Source: Paenibacillus sabinae T27 (GTDB lineage Bacteria > Bacillota > Bacilli > Paenibacillales > Paenibacillaceae). From it: 64,000 bases of DNA. A model generated the notes under the pieces. It saw only the letters and a program-made list of their open reading frames with translations, searched no databases and was not told the origin of the DNA. Of the stretch, positions 1 through 9,532 are shown piece after piece. Location: positions 1,042,001 to 1,106,000 of the forward strand of contig NZ_CP004078.1 in assembly GCF_000612505.1 (NCBI RefSeq). The letters are read 5' to 3'. Numbering within the stretch: the first letter of the stretch is position 1; each line of letters starts with the position of its first letter. The translations under genes were made by a program, and so were the position numbers.

Positions 1-1
1 T

Positions 2-3000
2 CAGGGAGTCGCCTCGTTCGGAACGGATCTGACGCCTGGAACGCAGGCGCTCCAAATTACCGGCTACCAGGACAATGCCGCGCCGACAGTCGTGCGTTAC
101 ACCGGGACGGTTACGGTTCTGCCGAAGGAAGTGCCGGTGTCTTTGGCAGTAGAAGGACCACAGGGAACGATTATGGAAGGCTCCATAAACGGGTCAGTAG
201 CGCTTGAGGCTCTTCAAAGACTGGCCGATGCGACTCATACCGCGCTCGATATCACGCAATCTTCATTTGGAAGCTTTATCAGCGGTATCGGCGGAATCAC
301 CGGCGACATGAACAACTGGTGGTCATTTGTCGTTCAACGCGGGGGCGAATGGATTTATCCGAGCGTCGGATTAGGCGACTTTGAGCTTCAGGCTTCGGAT
401 AAGGTGCTGGTCTATTATGGAGGCTACTCCACCCAGGTTGTCCACTCTGTGGAGCTGTCACCTTCGCAGCTGCAGCCGGGGCAGGCTTTTACGGTTAAAG
501 TCAATCGGGTTCAATGGGTATGGAGTGAAAAAACCTTCAGCTCCGAACCTGATATTTCATTGGCTGCCGGTGTGAAAGTAAGCATCGGAGGACAGACGGC
601 GATAACGAATGACCAGGGCGTCGCTTCCTTCGGCGGCCTGTCCGCCGGCAGCTATACAATCGAAGTGACCGGTTATCAGGCGGGCGCAGCGCCAAGCGTG
701 GTGCGGTATAAACAGCCGGCAGCCATTGCCGCCCCTCCGGCGGTTTCCAGGGCAACTCTTTCCGTTGTCGGCGACAGCGTAAAAGGAACGATTCTGCCAA
801 GCACCTCCTTTGCTTTAAGCGCCGGGGACAGTCCTTACAGTCTTCTTGTCCGCGCACTGGGCGGCAAAGTAGAATCGCGGCCAATTTCGGGAAGCGAATA
901 TGTCTATTCGATCGACGGTCTGGCCGAATTTGACCGGGGCGGTGAGAGCGGATGGAAATATTTTGTCAATGGAAACGAACCGCCGTTCGGCGCGGATAAG
1001 TATGTGCTGAAGGACGGAGACGATGTGCTGTGGAAGTATGTGACCTCTGTGACGGAAACATCTTCCGGCGGCCCTTCGGGTACAAAAGATCCGGCAGCTT
1101 CGGGTGTGTCGATCACTTCCGCCAATACTCTGCCGCTGAATCAGGTTGGCGCGACAACAGCGGTCAGCGGCACGCCGATGACTTCTGAGAAGTCCGCCGA
1201 GCTCGCCAAGACACTGACGGCGAACAGTGTATCCTTTGCGCAGCTGGCTACATCGGCGGGAGCTGCCTTGAAGGATGCGGCCGGAGAGGTGCAGCTGCAA
1301 ATTCCGGCGGGAGCGGTGGAAGGCATCGCGATTACCATCGGCGTGCAGGAGCAGCCTTCGTCCCGGCCGGAGCTGGTATCGGGCATGTACGAGTTCACGC
1401 CAAACGGAACGAAATTTGCCAAGCCTACGGATTTGTCCATCCAGTTTCCTGTAGGTACACGCAACCCGCAAAATCTGGCGCTGGCCTGGCTGGATGAAAA
1501 GACGAATCAATGGATTCCGGTTCCAGCCGCTCTGGATCTGTCGACGGGAACGATTACCGGCAAAGTAAGCCATTTTACCAAATATGCCGTAGTCGACCGC
1601 AGCAAATGGGAGGCTTCCGGAAATGAAGTGAAAGCCGACATTTCGGCGGCGGCCAAATGGATTCTGTCGACAGGAGAGCTTAGCGACTGGCAGGCCTTCG
1701 GCCTGGTCCGCTCCGGCAACGCGCTTCCGGCAGGTTATCTGGCAAGTGTGCTGAAGCAAATTGCGGAGAGCAAGGGCGAATTCCGCAAAGTGACCGATTA
1801 CGAACGGCTGGCGCTGTCCATTGCTGCCGCAGGCGGAGACCCGAGAAATGCGGCGGGCTATGACCTGACCGCCAAGATTTACAATAACGGAAATCTCACG
1901 AACCAGGGCAGCAACGGACCGATCTTTGCGCTTCTTGCGCTGGACAGCGGAAACTATTCCGTTCCGGCGAGCGTGGTCTGGACCAGAGCCAAGCTGGTGA
2001 AATGGATTACGGATATCCAGAACACGGATGGTGGATTCCCGCTTACGGACAACGGGGAGAGTAACGTGGATCTGACCGCGATGGCGGTCGCCGCGCTGTC
2101 CGCGCATAAGGAAGAAGCCGGAGTGCAGGCAGCCATTGACAAAGCGGTCGCCTGGCTGTCGGCGCAGCAGCTCGAAGACGGCGGCTATAAGCTGTCCGGC
2201 GAAGAGAACAGCGAGAGCGTGTCGCAGGTCATCATCGCCCTTTCCGCAGCGGATATCGGACCGGGGGATGCCCGGTTTGTCAAAGCGAAGGGAAGTCTGC
2301 TGAGCAATCTGGCAACGTTCAAGCGCAGCGACGGCGGGTATGCGCATACGGTGAGTGGCGGCAGCAGCGGACTGGCGACCGAGCAGGCGCTGCTGGCTCT
2401 GACGGCATACGATCTGTATCTGAACGGACAAGGCAAGCTCTACCGTCTGGCCGATGCCCCGGCTGTGGCTCCAGTCGTATTCGCTGACGAGAAGCAAATC
2501 TCGGCATGGGCGCTGTCGTCGGTGCATCAAGCCTTTGACCAAAAGCTGATGGAAGGCGTCGGCGGCTCGAAGCCCGCGTTCGCTCCGAAAGCGGCGATTA
2601 CCCGAGCTCAGCTTGCAGCTCTGCTTGTAAGGCTGACAGGCAACGCGCCTGGTGCCGCATCCGCCGTTTCCGGCTTTGGCGACGTCAAAGCCGAATCATG
2701 GTATTATGGATATGTTATGAAAGCGAAAGAGCTTGGCATCATCGGCGGGGTAACGGCAACCTCGTTCAAGCCGAACCAGCCGGTCAACCGTCAGGATATG
2801 GCGGTGATGATTGCGAGAGCCTATAAGCTGTCGCCTTCGTCCAAAGCCTTCTTCAATGACGGCGCCGCAATCGGCAGCTACGCGATTGACGCTGTGAACG
2901 CGGTAACCGAGAAGGGGTACATGACCGGATTTGGCGGCTCGTTTGATCCGTCTGGTGCCGTAACGCGGGAAATGGCGGCTGTTGTGGCCGTCCGGCTGCC

Positions 3001-3004
3001 TTAG
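2..3004 (+). CDS. SLH-anchored surface protein with DUF4430 domains and terpene-cyclase-like repeats (5' truncated)
   Basis: The frame is open from the first bases, so the N-terminus lies outside the window; 1000 residues are visible. Order seen: the end of an Ig/PEGA-like segment, a DUF4430 domain, a second PEGA-like segment matching the first, a second DUF4430 domain (SVVGDSVKGTIL, then DRGGESGWKYFVNG), a ZU5-like beta domain, an all-helical region with three DGG repeats (QNTDGGFPL, QLEDGGYKL, RSDGGYAHT) typical of prenyltransferase/squalene-cyclase barrels, and three C-terminal SLH motifs that bind secondary cell wall polymer. Animal transcobalamin and intrinsic factor combine an alpha6/alpha6 barrel with a DUF4430-type domain, so a ligand-capture role is a reasonable inference. 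The DUF4430 lipoprotein and ECF transporter genes follow. The ligand is not known from sequence. Confidence 0.85.
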   Translation, partial: QGVASFGTDLTPGTQALQITGYQDNAAPTVVRYTGTVTVLPKEVPVSLAVEGPQGTIMEGSINGSVALEALQRLADATHTALDITQSSFGSFISGIGGITGDMNNWWSFVVQRGGEWIYPSVGLGDFELQASDKVLVYYGGYSTQVVHSVELSPSQLQPGQAFTVKVNRVQWVWSEKTFSSEPDISLAAGVKVSIGGQTAITNDQGVASFGGLSAGSYTIEVTGYQAGAAPSVVRYKQPAAIAAPPAVSRATLSVVGDSVKGTILPSTSFALSAGDSPYSLLVRALGGKVESRPISGSEYVYSIDGLAEFDRGGESGWKYFVNGNEPPFGADKYVLKDGDDVLWKYVTSVTETSSGGPSGTKDPAASGVSITSANTLPLNQVGATTAVSGTPMTSEKSAELAKTLTANSVSFAQLATSAGAALKDAAGEVQLQIPAGAVEGIAITIGVQEQPSSRPELVSGMYEFTPNGTKFAKPTDLSIQFPVGTRNPQNLALAWLDEKTNQWIPVPAALDLSTGTITGKVSHFTKYAVVDRSKWEASGNEVKADISAAAKWILSTGELSDWQAFGLVRSGNALPAGYLASVLKQIAESKGEFRKVTDYERLALSIAAAGGDPRNAAGYDLTAKIYNNGNLTNQGSNGPIFALLALDSGNYSVPASVVWTRAKLVKWITDIQNTDGGFPLTDNGESNVDLTAMAVAALSAHKEEAGVQAAIDKAVAWLSAQQLEDGGYKLSGEENSESVSQVIIALSAADIGPGDARFVKAKGSLLSNLATFKRSDGGYAHTVSGGSSGLATEQALLALTAYDLYLNGQGKLYRLADAPAVAPVVFADEKQISAWALSSVHQAFDQKLMEGVGGSKPAFAPKAAITRAQLAALLVRLTGNAPGAASAVSGFGDVKAESWYYGYVMKAKELGIIGGVTATSFKPNQPVNRQDMAVMIARAYKLSPSSKAFFNDGAAIGSYAIDAVNAVTEKGYMTGFGGSFDPSGAVTREMAAVVAVRLP

Positions 3005-3015
3005 CCTTAGTCTGC

Positions 3016-3048
3016 TGGAGCGTTCGCTTTAAGCGGCAGGACGCTCCA
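3016..3048 (+). terminator. Hairpin after the SLH/DUF4430 gene
   Basis: The arms TGGAGCGT and ACGCTCCA are perfectly complementary and enclose a smaller CGCT/AGCG stem, 11 bases after the stop codon. The following run is only ATTGT, so termination may be weak. Confidence 0.5.
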
Positions 3049-3423
3049 ATTGTCTGCGGGAGCAGTACCTTGCGCTCGATCCGCAGCGTCGCTCGATCGG
3101 CAGCGTAAGAAAAGGGCCCGATCTCAGGTAACCCGATGGTACAAGCAGGAAAACGTCCCCTTTATTTTTGCTAAAAGGATGTTTACGGTTAATCGAACTG
3201 GAAAAACTCCGGTTAATCGGCCGGTTTTCCTTTGTTTCAGGCCAATCCCCCTGATTTAGATGGAGATTTTCCCGTTTGATCTTGCCGGCGGCCCTTATAC
3301 GGATGGATAAGCGGGAGAATTTCCGCTTTGCCCATTCCGAATGGAATCATAGAAGCTTTAATACAATGAACGGGGGCGCTCTGCTGCCCTCGTTCTTTCC
3401 CTTTAGACGGAGGTGTTCCCATC
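3049..3423. other. Non-coding gap before the lipoprotein gene
   Basis: I found no convincing gene here. A second hairpin-like stretch lies at about 3199-3236 (GGAAAA and TTTTCC arms around CCGG pairs, followed by a T-rich run). A TACAAT hexamer just upstream of the lipoprotein gene could be a -10 box, but it lacks a good -35. The Shine-Dalgarno of the next gene (GGAGGT) ends the gap. Confidence 0.4.
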
Positions 3424-4294
3424 TTGAAGTTCATCCGAACAGCGGGCGCCGGTTCCTTGGCGCCCCTTCTGCTCGCAGCCGCGCTGCTGCTGCCCGGCTG
3501 CGAGCCGGGCACAGACGAGGCGGCGGTGTCCCCGCCGCCAAGCACCGCCGGAGGCGGCGCAGCCCCGGCTTCGGCTTCGCCCGAAGCCGCCAAGGGCACG
3601 CCCGGCGCAAGTCCCGCGCCGGGCACGGCAGCAGCGGCGACTGCATCCGCCGCTGGGCCAAGCACGGCCGGGCTCGCCGGCACGGCCCGGCCACAGGCTC
3701 CCGGCGCTTCGCAGCCGCCGGGAGATCACGCCGCCGCGCCGTCGGGCGGCGGCCAAGACCGCCGGGGCCGCTGCGCCCGCCCCGGCGTCCACGGGCGCGC
3801 AGCCGCCGGGCCAAGCGGCTGCTACGCCCGCTTCGGCTGCGCCGAAGCCAAGTGCGGCCGCGAAATCGGCCGCCCCGGCGCAGCCGAAGCCCGCGGCGAC
3901 GGCGGCCAGCCCGTCGCCTTCATCCGGCGGCGATCGACCCGCCGCCGAGCAGGCCGCCGTCACCATGTCCATTGTCGGTGACGATGAGCTGGGGACCATT
4001 CTGCCGCCGACCACAGCCACGGTGGAGGAGGGCGACAGCGCGCTGGATGTGCTGAAGCGGATCACCCGCCAGCACAAAATCCAGATGGAGTACCGGGGCG
4101 CCAAAGCCGCCGGTTACGTGGAAGGCATCGCCAACCTGTACGAGATGGACCGGGGCGCCGAGAGCGGCTGGATGTACCGGGTGAACGGCAAGTTCCCGAG
4201 CGAGAGCGCCGGGGCTTACAAGCTGAAGCCCGGTGATACGGTGGAATGGCTGTATACGCTCGATATGGGCAAGGACCTGGGAGCCTCAAGGTGA
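3424..4294 (+). pseudogene. DUF4430 lipoprotein, interrupted by a one-base frameshift
   Basis: A TTG start follows GGAGGT at nine bases. The N-terminus is a lipoprotein signal ending in the lipobox LLPGC. An Ala/Pro/Ser-rich linker starts in one frame and continues in the next; removing one G from the GGG at 3744-3746 joins them into a single Ala/Pro linker. The total length (871 bases) is one more than a multiple of three, as expected. The C-terminal DUF4430 domain (SIVGDDELGTIL, then MDRGAESGWMYRVNG) closely matches the second DUF4430 domain of the upstream surface protein. It is probably the membrane-tethered binding protein of the ECF locus. The shift could be a real mutation or a sequencing error in GC-rich DNA. 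The 3' end overlaps the T-component start as GTGA. Confidence 0.75.
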
Positions 4295-5232
4295 GCGGCT
4301 TCCGGTCCATGCATCCGTCGGTGGCCGTCGTCTATTACGCCGGTCTGCTGCTGTTCACGCTGCTGCTGTTCCATCCGGTGTTCCTGCTGACCGAAATCCT
4401 GGCCCTGCTCGGCCTGATGCTGCTTCAGGGACAGGGGCGGCGGATCGCGGGAAGCCTGGGATTTGGCCTGATCGTCGCCGTTCCGGCGGCGCTGCTGAAC
4501 CCGCTGTTTTCGCACAGGGGAGCCGTTATCCTGTTTTATTTTCTGGATCAGCCGATCACCCTGGAAGCTGTGCTGTACGGGCTGATGATGATGGTCGTGC
4601 TGATTGCGGTGTTTGTTCTTTTTCTTTCGTACAACTATACGGTAACGCCGGACAAATTCATGTACCTGTTCGCGTCGGCCGCTCCCAAGAGCGCCCTGAT
4701 TACGCTCATGACGCTCCGCTTCGTTCCGCTGTTTCAGCGGCGGCTTCGCCGGATTGCGCAGATTCAGGCCGCGCGCGGCGTGTCGGTCCGCGAAGGCAGC
4801 CTGCGCTCCCGCATGTCGGACGGCATGACGCTGCTGAAGACGCTGCTTACCTGGTCGCTGGAGGAAGCGCTGCAGACCGCCGACTCCATGAAGGCCCGGG
4901 GATACGGCATTCACCGCCGAACCTCATATGCAGTGTACCGGCTGGAGCGGCGCGATATCCGCGTCTTGGCCGGGCTTGGAGCGGGCGCGCTGGGCACCCT
5001 GTGGGGCTGGTCTCAGGGATATGGCATGCTGATGCTGTATCCCCGGCTGAAGCCGCCGATGTTTACCTGGCAGGAAGCGGCGATGTACGCCGCCTTTTGC
5101 CTGTTCGCGGCGCTTCCTCTCTGGGTAGAAGGAAAGGAGAAATGGTTATGGAGATCGTCCGCGCGCATGAGCTGTCCTTCCTCTATCCGGGGGAAGAAAG
5201 GCCTTCACTGGACGGGCTATCATTCACAATAA
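4291..5232 (+). CDS. ecfT: ECF transporter transmembrane (T) component
   Basis: This 313-residue membrane protein is the energy-coupling scaffold linking the ATPases to the substrate-binding S protein. Several hydrophobic helices are followed by a cytoplasmic helical region carrying two Ala-Arg-Gly motifs (QAARGVSV and MKARGYGI), the hallmark coupling motifs of T proteins. I chose the GTG that overlaps the lipoprotein stop codon and follows a GGGAG; an ATG 45 bases upstream in the same frame is less likely. The C-terminus runs 85 bases into the ATPase gene. The last 25 or so residues look unlike the family and may result from loss of an earlier stop. Confidence 0.88.
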   Translation: MSGFRSMHPSVAVVYYAGLLLFTLLLFHPVFLLTEILALLGLMLLQGQGRRIAGSLGFGLIVAVPAALLNPLFSHRGAVILFYFLDQPITLEAVLYGLMMMVVLIAVFVLFLSYNYTVTPDKFMYLFASAAPKSALITLMTLRFVPLFQRRLRRIAQIQAARGVSVREGSLRSRMSDGMTLLKTLLTWSLEEALQTADSMKARGYGIHRRTSYAVYRLERRDIRVLAGLGAGALGTLWGWSQGYGMLMLYPRLKPPMFTWQEAAMYAAFCLFAALPLWVEGKEKWLWRSSARMSCPSSIRGKKGLHWTGYHSQ

Positions 5233-6818
5233 AAGAGGGCGAATTCGTCGTCCTCTGCGGTCCTTCGGGCAGCGGCAAAACGACGCTCCTCCGGCATTTG
5301 AAGCGGGAGCTGACGCCGGTTGGGGAAGGAAGCGGCACGATCTATTACAAAGGCACAGAGCTGCCGCTGCTGCCGCCGGAGACCGCCGCCGGGGAAATCG
5401 GGATGGTCTTCCAGAATCCCGAGGCGCAGATCGTAATGGAGACGGTATGGCAGGAGCTTGCCTTTTCCATGGAAAATCTGGGCCTTTCCCCGTCCGTCAT
5501 GCGCGGAAGGCTGGCCGAGATGGCCGGGCTGTTCGGGCTGGAGCCGCTGCTGTACAAGCCGGTGCATGAGCTGTCCGGCGGGCAGAAGCAGCTCGTCAAT
5601 CTGGCGTCCGTCCTGCTGCTGCATCCCCGGCTGCTGCTGCTGGACGAGCCGACCTCCCAGCTGGACCCCGTAGCGGCGCGCGAGTTCATGTACCTGCTCC
5701 GCCGTCTGAACGAGGAGCTGTCGATGACGGTTATCTTAAGCGAGCACCGGCTGGAAGAAGCGCTGCCGCTGGCGGACCGCGTCCTGCTCATGGAGAAGGG
5801 CAGAATTGCGGCGGACGGCAGCCCGCGCGGCATCGTGCGCGCCGCGGGGAGCGGGCTTGGAGAAGAACACCAAGCCTATTTGCCCGCCGCTTCGCGCCTG
5901 TTTCTGGCGCTGTCAGCCGCAGCCGCAGGGCCTCACGGTACGATTCCGCTGACTGTGCGGGAGGGCAAACGCTGGCTGGAGTCGGCGGCCGGAGCTTTAT
6001 CCTACTGGCCCGGTCCCGGCGCTTCCCCGCGGGCGCACAAGCCTTCCCGCGCCCGGGAGACGCTGCTGGAATGCCGAGAGGCAAGCTTCCGTTACGAGAA
6101 GGACGGGCCGGAGATATTGAAGAAGCTGGATTTCTCGCTGCACCGGGGGGAGCTGACCGCCATCCTTGGCGGCAACGGCGCGGGCAAGTCCACCCTGCTG
6201 CAGCTGATGGCCGGGCTGCTGAAGCCGCAGCGGGGCCGGGCGGCGATGCCGAAGGGCGTTACCGCCGGTTATCTGGCGCAAAATCCCTTGCTGTATTTCA
6301 GCCATGACACGGTGTCGGAAGAGCTGCGGCACATGGCGAAGCACGCCGGGTTGTCCGCTTCGGAGGGCGAGCGGGAGGTTGCTTCGCTCACGCGCGCCTT
6401 CGGGCTTGAAGGCGTGCTCGGCAGCCACCCGCATGACATCAGCGGAGGCGAGCAGCAGAAGACGGCGCTGGCGATGGTGCTGCTGCTGCGGCCGGATATT
6501 CTGCTGTTGGATGAGCCGACCAAGGGGCTTGACCCCGGCGCCAAGGAGCATTTGGCGGAGCTGCTGCAAGCCTTGACGGAGGACGGAAAAAGCGTGACAT
6601 TCGTTACGCACGACGTCGAGTTTGCGGCCCGGTACGCTTCCCGCTGCGCCTTGCTGTTTGACGGAAGCATCGCGGCGGAAGGGACGCCAGATGCTTTTTT
6701 CGGCGCGAATTATTTCTATACGACAGCCGTGAACCGGATGGTCCGCGACCGGCTGCCGCAAGCATTGACCGTAGAGGATGTGATAGCGGATTGGCAAAAC
6801 TTCGTTTCCCGCTCCTGA
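5148..6818 (+). CDS. ecfA: ECF transporter fused A-A' ATPase
   Basis: This 556-residue protein holds two complete ABC ATPase domains and so replaces the separate EcfA1 and EcfA2 of many Firmicutes. The first domain has GPSGSGKT (about residues 38-46), ELSGGQKQL and LLLLDEPTSQLDP. The second has GGNGAGKST (about residue 341), DISGGEQQK and ILLLDEPTKGLDP. The ATG at 5148 is eight bases from AGGAG; the ATG at 5142 is too close to it. The same frame stays open far upstream across the T-component gene, but that part is not coding. The gene overlaps the T gene at its start and the S gene by 28 bases at its end, so translation of all three is likely coupled. Confidence 0.92.
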   Translation: MEIVRAHELSFLYPGEERPSLDGLSFTIKEGEFVVLCGPSGSGKTTLLRHLKRELTPVGEGSGTIYYKGTELPLLPPETAAGEIGMVFQNPEAQIVMETVWQELAFSMENLGLSPSVMRGRLAEMAGLFGLEPLLYKPVHELSGGQKQLVNLASVLLLHPRLLLLDEPTSQLDPVAAREFMYLLRRLNEELSMTVILSEHRLEEALPLADRVLLMEKGRIAADGSPRGIVRAAGSGLGEEHQAYLPAASRLFLALSAAAAGPHGTIPLTVREGKRWLESAAGALSYWPGPGASPRAHKPSRARETLLECREASFRYEKDGPEILKKLDFSLHRGELTAILGGNGAGKSTLLQLMAGLLKPQRGRAAMPKGVTAGYLAQNPLLYFSHDTVSEELRHMAKHAGLSASEGEREVASLTRAFGLEGVLGSHPHDISGGEQQKTALAMVLLLRPDILLLDEPTKGLDPGAKEHLAELLQALTEDGKSVTFVTHDVEFAARYASRCALLFDGSIAAEGTPDAFFGANYFYTTAVNRMVRDRLPQALTVEDVIADWQNFVSRS

Positions 6819-7474
6819 TCGCACTGGGCCTGTTTATCGGCGCGCTGGCGCTGTCTTCCGCGCTCAAGGACCGGCATTACCTGCTGCTGAGCCTGGTGCT
6901 GCTCTGCGCCGCGCTCCTTCCGCTGTTTCTGAGGCTGGAACGCCGGAAGCTTGAGCCAAGAGAGCTGGTCCTGCTTGCCGTTCTGGCCGCGCTTGCCGCC
7001 GTCAGCCGGATTCCGTTCGCCGCGTTGCCTAGCGTCAAGCCGGTGTCGGCCATAGTTATTTTGTCCGCGTATGTATTCGGGGCGGAGGCAGGCTTCCTGA
7101 TCGGAGCGGTTGCGGCGCTCGTCTCGAATCTGTATTTCGGCCAGGGGCCGTGGACGCCGTGGCAGATGTTCGCCTGGGGGATGGTCGGCCTGACCGCCGG
7201 CTGGCTGCGAAACACGCGCTGGATGAGGACAAGACCCGGACTGCTGGTATTCGGCTTTATTTGGGGGTTTCTGTTTGGCTGGATCATGAATATTTGGCAC
7301 CTTATCGGCCTGCCCGACGCTTTCAGCTGGGGACTGGTGGCCGTAGTTTATGGGCAAAGCTTTTATTTCGATTTGGCGCATGCGCTGTCCAACGTCGTCT
7401 TTCTGTCCATTTTGGCGGGAGGCTGGATTAAGGTGCTCGAACGGTTTCGCAAAAAATACGGGCTGCTGCGGTAG
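6791..7474 (+). CDS. ECF transporter substrate-specific (S) component
   Basis: This 227-residue integral membrane protein has about six hydrophobic segments and the S-component features AAVSRIPFAALPSVKP, a small-residue helix GAVAALVSNLYFG, and FGQGPWTPWQMFAWG. S components bind a vitamin or related small molecule and topple in the membrane when driven by the T and A subunits. A TTG start lies inside the end of the ATPase gene. The substrate cannot be read from sequence. The two DUF4430 proteins upstream suggest a corrinoid or other large vitamin, but this is inference. A strong terminator follows, which closes the operon. Confidence 0.85.
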   Translation: MAKLRFPLLIALGLFIGALALSSALKDRHYLLLSLVLLCAALLPLFLRLERRKLEPRELVLLAVLAALAAVSRIPFAALPSVKPVSAIVILSAYVFGAEAGFLIGAVAALVSNLYFGQGPWTPWQMFAWGMVGLTAGWLRNTRWMRTRPGLLVFGFIWGFLFGWIMNIWHLIGLPDAFSWGLVAVVYGQSFYFDLAHALSNVVFLSILAGGWIKVLERFRKKYGLLR

Positions 7475-7496
7475 AACGCAAGCAGATCTGTCCATG

Positions 7497-7530
7497 AAAG
7501 CCGGCGGATAACAATCCGCACGGCTTTTTG
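7497..7530 (+). terminator. Rho-independent terminator of the ECF operon
   Basis: AAAGCCG and CGGCTTT arms, with an inner CGGAT/ATCCG stem, are followed by TTTTTG. The position is 22 bases after the S-component stop. Confidence 0.85.
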
Positions 7531-7634
7531 TTGTATTTTGTCGACTTTTTCAATCAAATCATTCAATTCACAAAGGAGTTTTGCCGATAAACAACTTGTA
7601 TATGTAAAAAGTCACCCGGAGAGTGAGGATTGCA

Positions 7635-9341
7635 ATGAAAGATTTGAAATTAAAGTTTAAAATGGGACTAATTGTGCTTATCGTCCTGTTTGCGCTGATC
7701 AGCGTGGGAGTCGTGGGGATCGTTACCGGGCAGCAGCTGGCGGACCGTTCCAAAGTCATGTACAACGAGAATCTGCTGCCTGTTCTGTGGTCCTCCCAAA
7801 TCCGGATCAACAACGGATCGATCGAATCCGATTTGCTGGAGCTTATGATGACGACTGACGCAGCCCAAAATGCGGAACTCGCCGAGGATGTCGAATCGAA
7901 GAAGGCGAGCAACGACGCCCTGTCCAAGAAGCTGGTTCAAGCTTCCAGCGGCAAGCCCGAAGCGGCAGCCAAGCTGAAAGAATACGAATTGCTGCTTGCG
8001 GATTACCGGAGCCAACGAGAGCGGATCATTACGCTGGCCAAGGCTAACCGCAATGCGGAGGCCTATGCCCTTTTTTCCGGAGAGTTCAGCACACTGCGCA
8101 TCAAGATGGTTAATCTCCTTGAAAATGCCGGAAGTCATCTTCAACAGGATGCAGAGAAGCAGTACAAGGACGCTATGGCCAAAGCAGAGAACACGCGGCA
8201 CCTGAATATCATCCTGATTCTTGTCTTTACCCTTCTTTCCCTGCTGGCCGCTTTCTTTATCGTTCGCATGATTACGATGCCTCTGGCCATCCTGCGCGAG
8301 AGCATGGGGAAAGCAGAGCAGGGAGACTTGACGTCTGAAGCGGCGTACAGCTCCAAGGACGAAATCGGTCAGATCAGCGGCTCGTTTAACAGCATGCTGG
8401 CAAGCCTGCGCCGTATGCTGCAGGGCGTGTCGGAGAGCGCGGAGACCTTGTCCGCTTCTTCCGAGGAAATGAGCGCAAGCGCCGAGCAGACTTCGCTGGC
8501 CTCCAATATGATTGCGTCCACCGCTTCGGAGCTTGCGACAGGGTTTGAAACACAGATATACAGTATCGCCGAGACGAACGCCTCCATCCAGGCGATGGCC
8601 GAGGATATCTCGTCGGTGGAGAGCGGGAGCGAGCAGATGTCGGTCCTGATGGCCAAAGCAGCGGATTCCGCCGACCACGGAGCCGACAAGGTCAACCGTA
8701 TTGCGGAGCAAATGACACAAATCAACGCAAACGTGACGGAAACACAGCGGATTATCGTTTCCTTGGCCGAACTGTCCGGGAGAATCAGCGATATTATTAC
8801 GACGATTAACGGAATTGCAGGGCAGACGAATCTCCTGTCTCTGAATGCCTCCATTGAGGCCGCCAGAGCCGGTGAGGTGGGACGTGGCTTCGCTGTCGTG
8901 GCGGGCGAGATCCGCAAGCTGTCCGAGGAGACGGCCAAGAGCTCGCTTCACATTACCGATATTATTACACAAATTCAGCAGCAGACCGGCGAAGCTGTCG
9001 AATCCATGGCTCAAGGGGCCAAGCTTGCGACAGAGGGCATGGCCGGAAGCGGCGAAATTTCCGAGGCGTTCTCCGAAATCGTCACATCCATACAGGATGC
9101 CATTCGGCAGACCGAATCGATCCGTAAATCGGTGAAGCATGTGGCCGAAGAATCCGGGGATTTGGTCGCCGTTATGGAAATGGTGAACGAAATTTCGCAA
9201 AAAGGCGGGGCGGGCGTCGAGGATGTCAGCGCGTCCAGCGAGGAGCAGATGTCGGCGATGGAAGAAATGTCGGGCTCGGCCCGCTATCTGGCCACGCTCG
9301 CGGAGGAGCTGCAGAAGAATCTTGCCGGGTTCAAGCTGTAA
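7635..9341 (+). CDS. Methyl-accepting chemotaxis protein
   Basis: A membrane chemoreceptor of 568 residues that feeds CheA/CheW. Seen in order: a first transmembrane helix near residues 10-30, an extracytoplasmic four-helix-bundle sensor domain of about 150 residues, a second membrane helix ([19 protein letters not shown]), a HAMP linker, and a cytoplasmic signalling coiled coil with the conserved tip [15 protein letters not shown] followed by [17 protein letters not shown]. Poorly conserved sensor domains of this type do not reveal their ligand. ATG at 7635 follows GTGAGGA; an in-frame GTG 12 bases upstream is part of that ribosome binding region. It is a single-gene unit between two terminators. 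Confidence 0.95.
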   Translation: MKDLKLKFKMGLIVLIVLFALISVGVVGIVTGQQLADRSKVMYNENLLPVLWSSQIRINNGSIESDLLELMMTTDAAQNAELAEDVESKKASNDALSKKLVQASSGKPEAAAKLKEYELLLADYRSQRERIITLAKANRNAEAYALFSGEFSTLRIKMVNLLENAGSHLQQDAEKQYKDAMAKAENTRHLNIILILVFTLLSLLAAFFIVRMITMPLAILRESMGKAEQGDLTSEAAYSSKDEIGQISGSFNSMLASLRRMLQGVSESAETLSASSEEMSASAEQTSLASNMIASTASELATGFETQIYSIAETNASIQAMAEDISSVESGSEQMSVLMAKAADSADHGADKVNRIAEQMTQINANVTETQRIIVSLAELSGRISDIITTINGIAGQTNLLSLNASIEAARAGEVGRGFAVVAGEIRKLSEETAKSSLHITDIITQIQQQTGEAVESMAQGAKLATEGMAGSGEISEAFSEIVTSIQDAIRQTESIRKSVKHVAEESGDLVAVMEMVNEISQKGGAGVEDVSASSEEQMSAMEEMSGSARYLATLAEELQKNLAGFKL

Positions 9342-9373
9342 GGCTAGCAGAAGCTTTGCAGCCTCAAATGAAA

Positions 9374-9418
9374 AGGCGGCGATCAGGCCCACACAGGGCT
9401 ATGATCGCCGCTTTTTTT
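9374..9418 (+). terminator. Terminator of the chemoreceptor gene
   Basis: AGGCGGCGATCA and TGATCGCCGCTT arms are followed by seven T residues. Confidence 0.85.
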
Positions 9419-9476
9419 GGTCTTGCTCCGCTCCGCTTTGCTTTGCCGGAGGGTGGCAAAATATGCGGAAGCGAAT

Positions 9477-9519
9477 AAAAAACGCCTTAGTCCGCCGCAG
9501 CGGCCGAAGGCGTTTTTTT
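9477..9519. terminator. Terminator of the qox operon
   Basis: AAAACGCCTT and AAGGCGTTTTTTT arms bracket a GC-rich loop. The element has A and T runs on both sides. It lies just after the qoxD stop on the minus strand and could also serve the plus strand. Confidence 0.8.
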
Positions 9520-9532
9520 CATAAACCGGGTC

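Noticed and set aside
815..2542. 575-codon open frame on the minus strand
   Set aside because: Antisense to the SLH/DUF4430 gene, Arg/His/Gln-rich shadow translation without domains or ribosome binding site.
4233..5147. Long N-terminal extension of the ECF ATPase frame
   Set aside because: The frame is open only because of GC-rich DNA across the T-component gene; ABC homology starts at 5148 after a good Shine-Dalgarno.
7668..9392. 574-codon open frame opposite the chemoreceptor
   Set aside because: Composition typical of a GC-rich shadow frame; the plus strand encodes an unmistakable MCP.
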